Program-made: the position numbers and the translations under genes
DNA from: Undaria pinnatifida
Taxonomy: Eukaryota; Sar; Phaeophyceae; Laminariales; Alariaceae
Direction of reading: 5' to 3'
Assembly (NCBI GenBank): GCA_012845835.1
Contig: JABAKD010000014.1
Location: 2,410,501 to 2,474,500 of the forward strand
DNA: 64,000 nt
The notes under the pieces: model-generated
Database searches by the model: none
Told to the model about the DNA's origin: nothing
Seen by the model: only the letters and a program-made list of their open reading frames with translations
Shown here: positions 28,392-39,231 of the stretch, piece by piece
Layout of the letters: each line of letters begins with the position of its first letter
Numbering within the stretch: position 1 is the first letter of the stretch

Positions 28392-29071
28392 ATGCTTAAA
28401 TACCTACCGGCGGGACTGACGGCAGTACGTGCTCAACAACTTGTCCAAGAAATCCCCTGCATACCACGTCGCTCAAGACAAAGTTGCGGCTCCCCTCCAA
28501 CGACATGAACTGGAGAAGATCACCGGTCACCAGCCGGTCCGCGGGTGAGGTGGCGTCATCGCGGTGCTATACAAGACGCATTGGGCGGGACTCTCTGAAG
28601 CATCCTGGTAGCGGGAAATGAATCTCTAACACCCTCGCACCCACATTTTACGTTATTGGGCCGGCACCCCGGACCAACATCGTCAACCCAACCGCCTTTA
28701 TAGCCGGATACGTATTGGCGCGGCACAGCGTGTGTTTTTTCTGAACATAATCGAACGTTTTTGGCGCCCAGCTACGCTTGCGTCACGCTCACGGAGCGAC
28801 TCCGCCGCTTCCGCGACACAGTACTCCCCAAGGGAGCCCACTTGTTTTATACATGGGCGACGATGGGTCGTGGTGCCTTGAGAAAATTAGCGCGAGCACG
28901 GCCGTGGACGGAGTATATCTGGTCCGATTTCTGGACGACCGGGGCCCAATCAAACTTCCTCTCCCTACGGCGCGCTACACGACTTCGACGGGGGGGCGTG
29001 TACGAGGTTATTTGTGTCTTCAGGGTTCACGTCTGCCAGCGCCTTCCCTCGGGGAATCCAACGTACCGTAG
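28392..29071 (+). pseudogene. Decayed retroelement C-terminal region (chromo-like)
   Basis: One frame reads AAPLQRHELEKITGHQPVRG, stop, GGVIAVLYKTHWAGLSEASW, stop, HILRYWAGTPDQHRQPNRLY, with three in-frame stops. A second frame gives LTERLRRFRDTVLPKGAHL, and a third gives VDGVYLVRFLDDRGPIKLPL and PTARYTTSTGGRVRG. The order resembles polyprotein C-termini of algal retroelements, and the VIAVLYKTHWAGL...W pattern resembles a chromodomain; both are from memory. A second, inverted copy of the last block lies at 58190-58400. At least two frameshifts and several stops make it non-functional. Confidence 0.5.
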
Positions 29072-29214
29072 ATGAACCTCTAGACGCGGCTGTAATTTGT
29101 TGACTTCAACGCCGCCGCCGCACCGGATAGTTTTTTTCTTGTTTTTTTCTGGGTTATTATGAGGTTTGGGTTTTTCTCCTTGTTTTTTTGTGGTTTAAAG
29201 TGTTATTATGGAGT

Positions 29215-29375
29215 TGACCTGGAAGCCTAAGAAGGCGTAAGATCTAGGTACTGAAGTTATATAAAGGAGTTTCACCCGCCTTTGAAGGCATGTGCATAAG
29301 GAAAAAGGGAATGCTTCCTTTTGCTTCAACAGCTCCTATAGTCTTACAATAAACGCCTGACTGACAGCCAAAAAT
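29215..29375 (+). repeat. Partial copy of the 'GGAGTTTCAC' dispersed family
   Basis: AAGGAGTTTCACCCGCCTTTG, GGCATGTGCATA and the preceding CTAAGAAGGCGTAAGATCTAG match sequences at 61715-61985 and 63205-63475, and inverted at 57300-57560. Confidence 0.55.
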
Positions 29376-29452
29376 GGAAAGTTCAACCCAATGAGCGATT
29401 CCACGGCCCAGATGCAAACGACTCTCACACTTTTGACAATTCCACTCACGAC

Positions 29453-29754
29453 GCGTGCTACGACACGGAGGTACAGCAGTAGCACTTTTATGGGTAGCAT
29501 GTTTTCGGAATAAGGGGCTTCTTAACCCAAGTTTGTCGGAATGTCGAGATCTTGTTTCTTCGCAAAAATACCAGGTAGGTATGTTTTTTTAGTGTATACC
29601 TAGGCCATGGAATTGTCCATCGGGTTGCGCTTTAAAGCCTACTCAAAGTACGTTTCGGGGCAAAGAATCTGCTGCGTGCAGCTCTCTTCAACAGTGAGGA
29701 GCCCCACTCAACCAAAAAAAAACGGTGTAGCCTCTACGCACCGTAGTAGCATGC
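29453..29754. mobile_element. TIR MITE, copy 2
   Basis: GCGTGCTACGACACGGAGGT at the left and GCCTCTACGCACCGTAGTAG then CATGC at the right are inverted relatives. The core shares GGGGCTTCTTAACCCAA with the other copies. It is about 50 bp longer owing to an internal segment. Confidence 0.6.
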
Positions 29755-29759
29755 TCTAA

Positions 29760-30640
29760 CAAAACGCGATCAAAACAATCGAGATGTGCGGCCTTGTGCC
29801 ACCCTTCCTTCTGCTAATCATGAGGTAACCAGGCGGGACTAATGATATCCCCTGCAGGTCTGCCTAATAAGCTGATCCTCGGCGCTACTCACTTTCGTGG
29901 CCCAGTGTGAGTAATAGGAGAGAAGCAGCTTTATCAACCCAGAGTCGGCGTGACGGCGTCTGAACATGAAAGGGTCAGTTCCACGAACTAGAACATGAGT
30001 CGAAGGTTCGGCTCCTCAAAACCCATTCAAAACGCACTCCCACACCTCTGAACGGATAGGTTCTGAAACCGACCAAGGCTATGGTGTAAGGGGGTCACTT
30101 TTTTTTTTTTTAGCAGTGGCTCGGGGTCGCTCGCGCGAGTGACCCCCCTGCTGCTTCGCGGTATTAAGCTTTCATTCTCTTGCAGTATAGATAGACGAAT
30201 CCGTAACGGAATGATAAGCTGTGCCGCGCCTAAAACGTCGCCTAAAATACTTTCGTCAGTGAGGTGCGGAGTCGCTCTTGCGAGTGGCTCAAACCCGGTA
30301 TAATAATGAAAGAAAGGGTACCCCCCCCACCCTATCGTAGTCTTGGTCACCGCACATACGCATATGCGTTCTTGCATCGTCGGTGAACCCGCCCCCTGAA
30401 AATCTACCAGCCTTAGGGCAGGGCAACAGGAAGATTGCATCATCTTTGGTGTGCAGCGATATTATTATGAAACTCTCATATTATAGACAATTATTGAAAG
30501 TTGTCACCACGATTGAAATCGCGTTTCATTCTTGCTTCGTTTAAAACAAATCCCGGTTTTCTGCGTCCTAGCCCACCTGGCAATAGTTCGCCCATAATAC
30601 AACGATCTATACTATAGGCCAAACTTTATCGCGAGCTATT
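29760..30640. other. No gene seen
   Basis: A 138-codon - strand frame (30027-30443) crosses an A tract and repeated GCGAGTG(A/G) motifs and has no protein-like pattern. Nothing else is supported. Confidence 0.35.
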
Positions 30641-30647
30641 TCGTGAT

Positions 30648-32013
30648 CCATGGGAGACCCAGTGGTGTCCCATGATGCCCCATGGGAGACCCCATTGCGC
30701 CCCATGTGGTGCCCCATGGGAGGCCCCATGGCGCTCAATGTGGTGCCCCATGGGAGACCCCATGGTGCCCCATGATGCCCCATCGGAGACCACCCTATGG
30801 TGCCCCATCCCCATGGTGCTTCATGGTACCCCATCGGAGATCCCATGGCGCCGCGTGCGAGACCCCATGGTGTCCCATGGTGCCCCATGGGAGACCCCAT
30901 GATGCCCCATGATGTCCCGTGAGAGACCCCATGGTGCCACATGGGAGACCCCATAGTGCCCCGTGGGAGAGTCCATGGTGTCCCATTGTGCCCCATCATG
31001 CCTCATTGGAGACCCCATGTCCCATGGTGCCACATGATGTCCCATTGGAGACCTCATGACTCCCCATGGGAGGCCCACCCCATGGTGCCCCATGCGAGAC
31101 CCCATGGTGCCCATGGCGCCCCATGATGCCCCAGGCGAGACCCCATGGTGCCCATGGTGCCCCATGATACCCCATCGGAGACCTCATGGTTCCTCACTGG
31201 GAGACCACCCCATGGTGCCCCACGGTGCCCTATGGCAGACCCCATGGTGCCCTACGGGAGGCCCCATGGTGCCCCATGATGCCGCATGAGGGGTTGGTTC
31301 CCCATTGTGACCCATGGTGCCCTATAGGAGACCCCATGTTGTCCCATGGTGCCCGATCGATGGTGCCCCATGATGTCCCATCGGAGACCCCATGACTCCC
31401 CATGGGAGACCACCCCATGGTACCCCTTCGGAGATCCCATGGCGCCCCATGGGAGACCCCATGGCGCCCCTTGTGGTGTCCCGTGGGAGACTCCATTGTG
31501 CCCCATGGTGCCCCATGATGCCCCATCGGAGACCCTATGGTTCCTCATGGGAGACTACCCGATGGTGCTCCATGGTGCTCCATCGGAGACCCCATGGCAT
31601 CACATGGTGCCCCATGGGAGACCTCATGGTGCCCCATGGTGCCCCATGGTGTACCATGGTGCCCCATGGGAGATCTCATGGTGCCCCATGGTGTACCATG
31701 GTGCCCCATGGGAGATCCCATGGTGCTCCATGGTGTACCATGGTGCCCCAAAGGAGACCGCGTGGGAGACTCCATGGTGCCCCATGGTGTACCATAGTGC
31801 CTCATAGGAGACCCCATAGTGCCCCATGGGAGACCCCATACTGTCCGATAGAGCCCCACCCCATGGTCACCCATGGGGTACCCCACGGTGCCCCATCGTG
31901 CCCCGTGGTGCCTGCAGCCCCATGGGGGACCCCATGGCGCCCCATGGTGCCACATGGTGCCACATGAGAGACCCCATTGTGCCACATGATGCTCCATGGG
32001 GAAGCCCCATGGT
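30648..32013. repeat. CCATGG-rich minisatellite (~1.37 kb)
   Basis: Higher-order array of GGAGACCCCATGGTGCCCCA modules, with 9-12-bp submodules (CCATGGTGC, CCATGATGC) and periods near 20, 30 and 40. CCATGG palindromes recur dozens of times. All long frames here (His/Gly/Met-rich or Pro/Trp/Cys-rich) are by-products. A single stray module lies at 32500-32533. Confidence 0.95.
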
Positions 32014-33495
32014 GCCTGTAATAGGGCGTCAGTACAGCGGAATGTAGATTCGGTAAGACAACCCGCAGAGTTTCGGTCTATCGACCACAAGAACATTCTC
32101 TTGAACGGAGCATCCTGAGTAGAGGAGATAACCAGTAGAATGTAGCTAGCTTATATCACAAGAGCGTTCCCGGTGATGGAACGTTCCTCGGACAGAGTAG
32201 ACCATATTATTGTAGATGCAAGCGCCTCAAGCACCAGTATGACGGTAGAATACCTAGAACGTTCCTTGTACGTTCCGTAGAAAGAGTACAGAAGAGAGCC
32301 AGCGCTGGGGGGAAGCGAACTCTGTGTGAGCCTCGCCCCCAGGCTCTCACTCCTTTCCTGTCTCTTCGAGCTTCTCATTTCTCCAGCGCGAGTAATACGA
32401 AATCTACCAAGAAGAACCGGTGCTGTCTCCAGGCGAAGCTAATTCACCTACCTACACCTGCATCCTTTCCCTCCCTACACGGCACCGACGTCATCTCACA
32501 TGCTCCATGGGAGACCCCATGGGATCGCCATGGAATTCCGTGAGAGAACAAAAAAATTCCTCACGTACAAAGTTACCATGGCATGCATCACCTCCATACT
32601 TGCAACAACGTACAGGCCGAAACCCTAGTCACCTCAATCATGGCAATCGTAGAAAACTTGGCTAAAATACGAAGTCTTTAGCTTTCGTATGATTGGTGGT
32701 GGTTTCGTACGTAAATACAAAGCCCAGAGTAGAGGTGAGGCTAAACAAATTTCACTCGAACGTGCCGTGTAACTTGGCGTATAACTGAAAAATCAAAACT
32801 CTTGCGATAGCCAAGACCACGAAATCCCCCAAGCTTTTCGTAGATACTAATTTTGGCGTATCGCGAAAGGATGCGGTATAAATCGGCAAAGTAAATTCGA
32901 ACATAATTTTGAGCCCTTTTGATCCCGCCCTTCTGCACGCTGGGCTTTGTACTTGAGCATTAAACTACCGCCACATCAAAGCTGGAGTCTTCACCTTTTT
33001 TTGGCCAAGGCACTTGCTGCCAAGATTTGATCAGTGTTGGCATATGCAGGTCGTTGAAGACTATGACCAAATATCCCCCGAGATGGGAGAAGAAGCTAAA
33101 CCAATACCTGGTATGTTTTTTTCATTTTGAATGAAACCAAAACGAAACGCGGATTTATTTAGTCAAGATAACAACATGCTGCGACAATACCTGCCAGCTA
33201 TAAAGGGGACAATTGCTATAATACCAGGTAAGTAAATCATAACGCCCCATCGGGGTAGAGAATATACCGTAACATAACAATCCCTCCGGAACGGCACATT
33301 GATGTGCTTCGCATGACTTTGACTTCTCCGACACATTGTTCCCCGTATGATGTGTGTTTATCTGTTTGCCGTAACAAATTTTGTCAGCGTGAGGCATGTG
33401 ACTGACGCACACAACCGCACGTAGGCGTGCATCGTCAGCGACCCCTCCCCATGATATAGATCCCGGGTAGTCGTTATAGTGGGACGGGTGGTAAA
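32014..33495. other. No gene seen; possible LTR-like DNA at 32020-32450
   Basis: TAGAACGTTCC-type motifs recur near 32160-32275 (AACGTTCC four times). This hints at a regulatory or LTR segment but no second copy lies in the window. The rest has no supported feature. Confidence 0.3.
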
Positions 33496-33501
33496 CACAA
33501 C

Positions 33502-33712
33502 TGATAAGGTTATTATTAATAGAGGGGTATTAGTCCGTTTGACCACTCACTTGCAAAACGTTAACCAATAATAGCTTACCCAAACTAAGCCTTATAACAC
33601 GCTCCCCCCCTGAAACGGCGGGATAGCAGGTCGGCCGGATGTACGGGCGGGGACCTGTCAATTATCCAAGCTGTTTCATTTTCCTGGGTGTACCGGGGAG
33701 AGTATTTTTCAA
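33502..33712 (-). mobile_element. Partial TRIM retroelement (LTR, PPT, part of interior)
   Basis: 33502-33599 matches the 84-bp LTR of the complete TRIM at 62087-62451 and has the same TG...CA ends (starts TGATAAGG, ends TTATAACA) with small insertions. It is followed by the polypurine tract complement (CTCCCCCCCTG) and interior sequence (GCAGGTCGGCCGGAT). The far LTR and primer-binding site are missing. Confidence 0.7.
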
Positions 33713-33984
33713 CCGTCCGCATTTTCCCGTCATTCCGATATCATACGGTTGATGAATCGAATGGCTTGGCTGCGATTCATTCGGACAGCAAGATGTACTG
33801 AACACGTGCCAAACCAGTGGGGCAACGCGTTACGGGATAGCTTTTCGGGAAGACGTCTACCGACCTATATTCCAGTTTGGACTATTAATGGGGTTCCTAC
33901 TCGCCAGCAATTTGGTAAATATCTCAGGGGAGGGGGGGTGAAACGACTCTGACGATTCGAGGTTTTCCTTTACATTTTGGGTCT

Positions 33985-34705
33985 TCTCGTGTTTTTTTTC
34001 GTTTTTTTTTTTCGTTTTCCGTTTTGTTTTGTTTTTCAAGTTAAAAAAAACAAATAAATAGTGAGTGACAGGGAGGGGGGGGGGGGGAAGTTAGATCTCC
34101 ACTAATGATACCACGGCTGCATGCTCTCTTTGAAGCTGCGTGTTGTAAGTGCCCCGCAACGCCCAGGTGACCCCCACTGTACTGCAAGATTGACACTTCC
34201 GTTCTATACATACTTCGAAGTAGATGTTTATGCCTGGTATATCCTTGGCTCTGATCTTTGTTTTCGATTTCGTTTTTAGTTTTTCGCTTCGAGGCAAAAA
34301 AACAAACAAACAAACAAAAAATACGTAGTGGACAGTGGGTGACAGGTGCGGTAAAGGTTGGATATCTGTTGATAATTCCACCAGGTACCTACCTGCTTGA
34401 CCAACATAATAAAAAGTGTTGTGTGTGTGTTGTTGGTGCACCGTAACTCCCTGGCAACCCCTGCCTAGATAGGCACTTCCTTTCTTTACTTTTTTATGCG
34501 TTTGGATCTATCTGCATTATTATGTTTTCGTTTTTTTTTTGTTTTTCGACTTTCGTTTTGGTATTCAAGCAAAAAAAGTTTAAAAAAAACACAAATAAAT
34601 GTTGCTGGTGACAGGCAGGGCAAAAGCTGGATCTCTGTTGATAATACCACCTTCATAGTCATGAAAACTGATGTGTGCGTGTGGTGCCCCGTGACTCCCC
34701 GGTGA
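33985..34705. repeat. ~270-bp tandem triplication
   Basis: Three successive segments each contain a T-rich GTTTTTCG block, an AAAAAAACAAATAAA block, GTGACAGG, and GGATCTCTGTTGATAATACC (first copy diverged: AGATCTCCACTAATGATACC). They end near GTGTGGTGC/CCGTGACTCC. Confidence 0.7.
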
Positions 34706-34902
34706 CTCCATAGTTCAATTTTCTACTATCATTAACAGTTGTTGCAAGGGCGCACAAAAACAAAATTCGACACCTACCTAGGTCCTACGTACCAAAACTT
34801 TTTTTTCGCCCATCCAGAGGGGGGGGGGGGTACGAAGACCCCACCCCCCCCCCCCCATTACGCCACATAATTTCCTATGCAAACAACCCCTATACTAAAT
34901 CC

Positions 34903-34913
34903 TATATAATAAA
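34903..34913 (+). promoter_or_regulatory. TATA box of the small Cys-rich gene
   Basis: TATATAATAAA lies 126 bases upstream of the ATG at 35039, leaving room for a start site near 34935 and a ~100-base leader. Confidence 0.4.
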
Positions 34914-35038
34914 GGGGCAGGGGCGGTACTATAGAGCAGACACGCAGCCCCCTGGTCGCGCAGCAGCAGCCTGCGTACTAGCTACGCACAGCTCAGAGCA
35001 ACGGAAAAAAATGGAGTGAGCAAGAGAGAGTGGTCACA

Positions 35039-35232
35039 ATGAGCACAGCCTCCACGGTGAAGGGACCCCTGTTACAACCCTCCTTCGACAAGACAGCTTG
35101 GATACAAAGCGTCTGCGGAAAGCCAGCCGATGGCGAGGACTTCGTCTGCTGCTGCGGGGCCAACTTCGGTGACGGTTCAGGAATGGACGAGGGCCAGGCC
35201 ATTGATCATGAGTGTTCGGCACAGCACAGAGA
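35039..35232 (+). CDS. Small Cys-rich protein, exon 1
   Basis: ATG at 35039 opens 64 codons plus two bases to a perfect donor, GA|GTGAGT (without splicing the frame stops at 35234-35236). The peptide starts MSTASTVKGPLLQPSFDKTA and has the cluster VCGKPADGEDFVCCCGANF, then IDHECSAQH. The Cys/His spacing suggests a small zinc-binding fold; I do not recognise a named family. A TATA box upstream and AATAAA downstream support a real short gene of about 82 residues. It is the only likely intact host gene between 24 and 64 kb. Confidence 0.45.
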
Positions 35233-35436
35233 GTGAGTGGAGAGGCATGAGGGCTGTAGTGTGATATTGGAAAGTATCGTGTACCTCGCAACAGCAGCAG
35301 CGGCAAGCACTGGAAAGACAAAACTCTGGTTTATCATATATACGTAAAAGTGCTCACCATCGAGCAGTGTGTGTGTCGTGCTTCCTCCTCCCCAATAACT
35401 GACAACATCAGCAGTAGCAGAAGCCTAGCCTCGGCA

Positions 35437-35468
35437 GCAGCAGCAGCAGCAGCAGCAGCAGAGCAGCA
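35437..35468. repeat. (CAG)n microsatellite
   Basis: Nine to ten CAG units inside the proposed intron of the small Cys-rich gene. Confidence 0.9.
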
Positions 35469-35625
35469 ATACCAGAAGCCCGTAGCCGCATGATCAAAAT
35501 CGCCAAAAAAAAACGCGCACGAACTGCGAACCAACTAAGTTACTCCTCGTCCCTGTTGGTCCCTGCACGCCTTTCGCATGCGAGGAGAGCACTTTGCCTA
35601 TCGGAAAAATCTTCGCGAATACCAG

Positions 35626-35680
35626 CAGCGGCAACTGGGTGTGCAAGAAGTGCAAGCGCGATTTCGGACGCACTTATTAA
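35626..35680 (+). CDS. Small Cys-rich protein, exon 2 (proposed)
   Basis: After GCGAATACCAG| the one-base remainder completes an Asp codon with exon 1, and the frame reads SGNWVCKKCKRDFGRTY to TAA at 35678-35680. The WVCKKCKRDF block adds a Cys-x2-Cys pair that would complete a zinc site. The 393-base intron contains the CAG tract. Other frames here are also open, so the acceptor choice is tentative. Confidence 0.35.
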
Positions 35681-35794
35681 GAGCAACTAAGCCGGACCCG
35701 ACGCGGAGACTCACGAACAGTCGCTTCATCACAAGTGAGGATTTGTGAGGACAGCAGTTGTTGCATTCGCTAGCACCAGCAATTTCGAAAAAAA

Positions 35795-35800
35795 AATAAA
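35795..35800 (+). promoter_or_regulatory. AATAAA, possible polyadenylation signal
   Basis: Lies about 115 bases after the stop of the small Cys-rich gene, in an A-rich context. Confidence 0.35.
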
Positions 35801-36370
35801 AAACGGCAGCTGTGAGTACGACCGATTGAATGATTGAAACTCAACTTTGCAAGCTGCGTGGTACATTAGATCTATGTTTCATTTATGACATGGTGTTTGT
35901 GAAATATACCTGGTTGTTAATACACTGCTTCACATTTTTTTACGGGAGATCGTTCGCGCGTGTTCAGCAGTTTGGGAAATGCCACGCTGGACGTATTTCA
36001 GTCGCGCCGTGTATGAGGCTGCAGGCCTAGTCGATTTGTGTATGTAAAAAGAAGGAGTAAATTCGTATTTTCTTTCCACGGCTGATCAATTGCTATTGCT
36101 CATGTCGCAAGTTGCATGTCGACCAACGTGTGTGGACAGGGGTGCTGGGGCCGCGGCGGCGGTGGGGAGCGGGCGCACGTTGCTGGATTTTTTCAAACCG
36201 AAGAGCGCCACGGACGCGCGAAGGAGTCGCCGATGTTGATGGACAGTAGTAGCGACGGGGGCACAAGCGTGACGCTGACGTGGTGGTGACGGGAGTTGTG
36301 AGCAAGGGTGAGGGTGGTGCGGGCGCGGGCAGTTTCGCTGACGTGGTTGCGACGGGAGTTATGAACGGGC

Positions 36371-36754
36371 TTGCTTGAGGATTGTGAGGGCGCGGGCATT
36401 GATATGGATGGTGTTTTCTCCGACGCTGCAGACGGGAGTGGTCCCGCCGATACGACACTTGTCCACGCTCCCATCTACTGCGCGGGATTACGTCCGGCTA
36501 TCCGGGAGCCTATTCTCCAACACTACCCATCAACTCTCCATGGTATTGGCAACCAGGGGGTGTCGTGGAAGGCTCGGATAAACCTGAATCGCGTGTCTCT
36601 CCACGCGGTGCCAACTGCCTCCCGCGGCATCTTGAGCCCAGGCTGTGCGGGAACGGTGGAACAACCAGGAGGCACGTGCGCGCCGTGTTTGGACATCAAG
36701 GCCACGAAGGCTTACAGGGTTTCGTGCCCAAGCGCGGCGCTTGCCCACCATTGA
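36371..36754 (+). pseudogene. Unrecognised protein-like frame, probably mobile-element-derived
   Basis: The frame contains LVHAPIYCAGLRPAIREPIL, QHYPSTLHGIGNQGVSWKAR, LHAVPTASRGILSPGCAG and GTCAPCLDIKATKAYRVSC. The Cys cluster and block structure look like a real protein domain and give me the impression of a repeat-family protein, but I cannot name it. Just upstream (36180-36230) another frame reads TLLDFFKPKSATDARRSR, a PIP-box-like motif. Overlapping frames with similar blocks suggest frameshifts. No start context or splice sites support an intact gene. Confidence 0.3.
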
Positions 36755-36972
36755 TTATTTCTGACTACATTGACCACCTTGCATTGACGCAAGGATTTAC
36801 ATACCTAAACAACCTAAAGTACAGTTTGACATCCCTTGCTCTTGCAATGTTGGCTTGCTTTTCAAGCCTCTTTGTTAACGCAAGAGTGTGCAGTAAAACC
36901 ATCGACAGGGGCACAGCCAAGAAACGAACCACCAAGCAAGGAAACAAAGCAAAAAACAAATCTTGAAGAAAA

Positions 36973-37073
36973 TGTTTTTTTGGGCCTCGGAGGGGGGGGG
37001 GGGTAGGTGTGCGGGATAACCTTCCTTGTGCGCCCTCGGTTGTTGTTGTTGTTGTTGCTGTTGTTATTGTTGC

Positions 37074-37110
<37 letters not shown>

Positions 37111-37200
37111 GCTGTTGTTGTTGTTGCTGTTGTTGTTCTCACATTAACTCGCATTATCAAGTCCGTGGTCACAGGACAGGCGCCAGTCACTCTGGAGCTG
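36973..37200. repeat. G tract, (TTG)n microsatellite and dispersed flank
   Basis: A 13-base G run near 36990-37002, TTG/CTG units at 37038-37137, then TCACATTAACTCGCATTATC and AAGTCCGTGGTCACAGGACA. The last part recurs inverted at 63778-63825. Confidence 0.75.
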
Positions 37201-37521
37201 AGATCTACCCCAGGGAAAAAACACAAACAAACCAAAGGTGGTACACGAATACATCACAGCTGACGCAATTCATGCCTCCACCAGAAACATAAAGAAGTGA
37301 AGTCGGGAATCAGCCTACGATGTGCCAGGTCCATACTGGTACATACGTCTCACTACTCGCGCCAAAAGACCTAACAATGTGGCCGCCCGGATCTTGCAGG
37401 GCAGGTTTTGCGCTCTCTCATTGGCCGAGGGCTATGTGGTGGTCTGCGGATCGGAATTACAATAAAATTCCAAAAGCGGCGCAGCCGCGTTTGTCGCTCA
37501 TTTCTGGCCCGTTTTTTGTCC

Positions 37522-37590
37522 GGGTTGGGGTCAGGGTGAGGGTTAGGGTCAGGGTTAGGGTTAGGGCTAGGGTTAGGGGGTGGGTTGGGT
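37522..37590 (+). repeat. Interstitial telomere-like repeat (TTAGGG variants)
   Basis: About nine degenerate units: GGGTCAGGGTGAGGGTTAGG, then GTCAGGGTTAGGGTTAGGGC and TAGGGTTAGGG. TTAGGG is the expected telomere motif in many algae, including brown algae. Confidence 0.7.
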
Positions 37591-38147
37591 CTACGCCCGT
37601 ACCTCTATCCGACCAGGAAAAGCTTTCTGCTCGCAAACGCGGACAGCCAACCGCCCCATAGATCCGGGCGGCCAACTTGTTAGGTGAGCTCACTCGCGCC
37701 TGGAAAAACCGACTACAACGCTTGTCACCCAACAAGTACTACCACGTATATATTGCACGTAGTACCTGTCACTACGCATACGCACCACAGACGCAAGTCA
37801 AAAAAGAAACAAATAAATACAAGAGAAGAAGATAAAGGAAAGCAAAACCAAGAAAGCAAAAAACGAAAAAGGAAAGGAAATAACAGAAAAGAAAAGACAA
37901 GAAAAGAAAGAAAAGACAAGACAAGAAGAGGAATCAAGGAAAGGAAAAGAGAGAAGAAAATGTCATTTTAGCAGACCCTAGGACTGACTAAAGACGGTAT
38001 TGGGCTCATAGAGGGTATCAAGTGCATCATCAATGGCACTGGGGAGAGAACGCAACAAGGCGAAAAAGTCAGGCTGGTCTTACGCTATCTTGTAACGACC
38101 ATTGGAAGGCCCACACATTTCAAGACGATGATGGCCAGACCCAGACT
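37590..38147. other. No gene seen; purine-rich block
   Basis: 37795-37970 is almost pure A/G (GAAAAGAAAAGACAAG-type). No supported frame. Confidence 0.5.
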
Positions 38148-39224
38148 TTAGTCTCTTGGGCGGGACGGCCGCCCCTCCCCCCCTCCCCCCTCCCCCCCTC
38201 GCCTCTCCCTCCCTCCCCCCTCCCCCCCTCCCCCCTCTCTCCCTCCCCCCTCCCCCCCTCCCCCCTCCGCCCCTCCTCCTCCCCCCGGCCGCTTAGAGAT
38301 GCCGACGGTGGATGACGCTGCCGCAGCTTTTGCGTGTCGCTCTGCAGCTTTGCGTCTCTCCGTCTCATGCCATTTCCGCGCGAACAACTCAGCTGCCTCT
38401 TCTACACGTCGAAACCATCTGCCAGCCTTCTGAGCAGCCTTTCGACACCCTTCGAATTTCATTCCAAACACCGACATATCCTCTTTCAGATGAGCCATTC
38501 AGTTCTTCTCTTGCCCCCCTGAGTAGCCCTTACCTCCAACAAGCTCCCCAAACATCACCCTCTGTGGCCGATGCTCCTCCTCCATACGTGCTACGAATCC
38601 CGCAAACAATATCCTCCGTTCGCGCACTATTGCCTCCATGCTCTCGGAAACTGTCTTGGCAAGCGCGTCGGCGTACGATAGGGTGTGGTCGTCGCGCTTC
38701 CGTTCCCACCATCCGAGGCATCGGAGGAGCATGGAGTGGTGAACCGTCGTAGCCTGTCATAGATAGTCAGGCTTGTGCGGTCTCCACGTCATGCAACCGT
38801 AAAGTAGTGTCTCGACCACCTCGGCTTTCAGCAACCGCATCTTCAACCATAAGCGCACACCCGGGCGATCATAGATTTCCATCTTGTACAGCTGGAAGCA
38901 CGCCCAGGCCCTCTGAAGACGCCGTGTTATTTCAATGCTAAGGTCTCTGTCTGCGGTGATAGCCCCGCCCAAGTACACAGTATGCTGTTCCGGTTCGTTA
39001 GCGAGAATCTCTTCGAGAGATCGGGGGGCACGGCGCGCGTCACGAGACAATGCAGTACGTCTAATAGATTGTAAAATGTGAATTTTGTTTGTTTTGGCAT
39101 GGTCTCCGGCATAGGAGCGTTTTTCTCTAGCGTCTTCGGCTACGTGGCAATCACAAAGGGGCCATGGGTATGTTACGATGCAGGTCTGGACCCCGGGCGA
39201 GTTCCGTGGCGGTGATCTGAGCAT
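38148..39224 (-). pseudogene. LINE fragment B: reverse transcriptase C-terminal half
   Basis: A single - strand frame carries YLGGAITADRDLSIEITRRL, MRLLKAEVVETLLYGCMTW, LLRCLGWWERKRDDHTLSYA, FAGFVARMEEEHRPQRVMFG and ELVGGKGYSGGQEKN, the end of a non-LTR reverse transcriptase and its C-terminal region. Two in-frame TGA codons (38757, 38499) interrupt it; the second sits where a Trp is likely, so simple G-to-A changes may explain them. The C-terminus (GRWFRRVEEAAELFARKWHE) runs into a Gly/Glu/Arg tail read from the C-rich tract at 38165-38287. The catalytic YxDD region lies upstream and is missing. Confidence 0.7.
38165..38287. repeat. C-rich (CTCCCCC)n tract
   Basis: Almost pure C/T on the + strand with 7-8-base periodicity. 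It forms the 3' end of LINE fragment B and keeps its frame open. Confidence 0.95.
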
Positions 39225-39231
39225 TCAAAGT

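Noticed and set aside
30027..30443. 138-codon - strand frame
   Set aside because: Crosses an A tract and repeated GCGAGTGAC motifs, with no protein-like pattern or splice support.
30607..32096. Long frames on both strands (up to 191 codons) rich in Met, His, Gly, Pro and Trp
   Set aside because: They are translations of the CCATGG minisatellite; period and composition follow the repeat, with no start or splice context.
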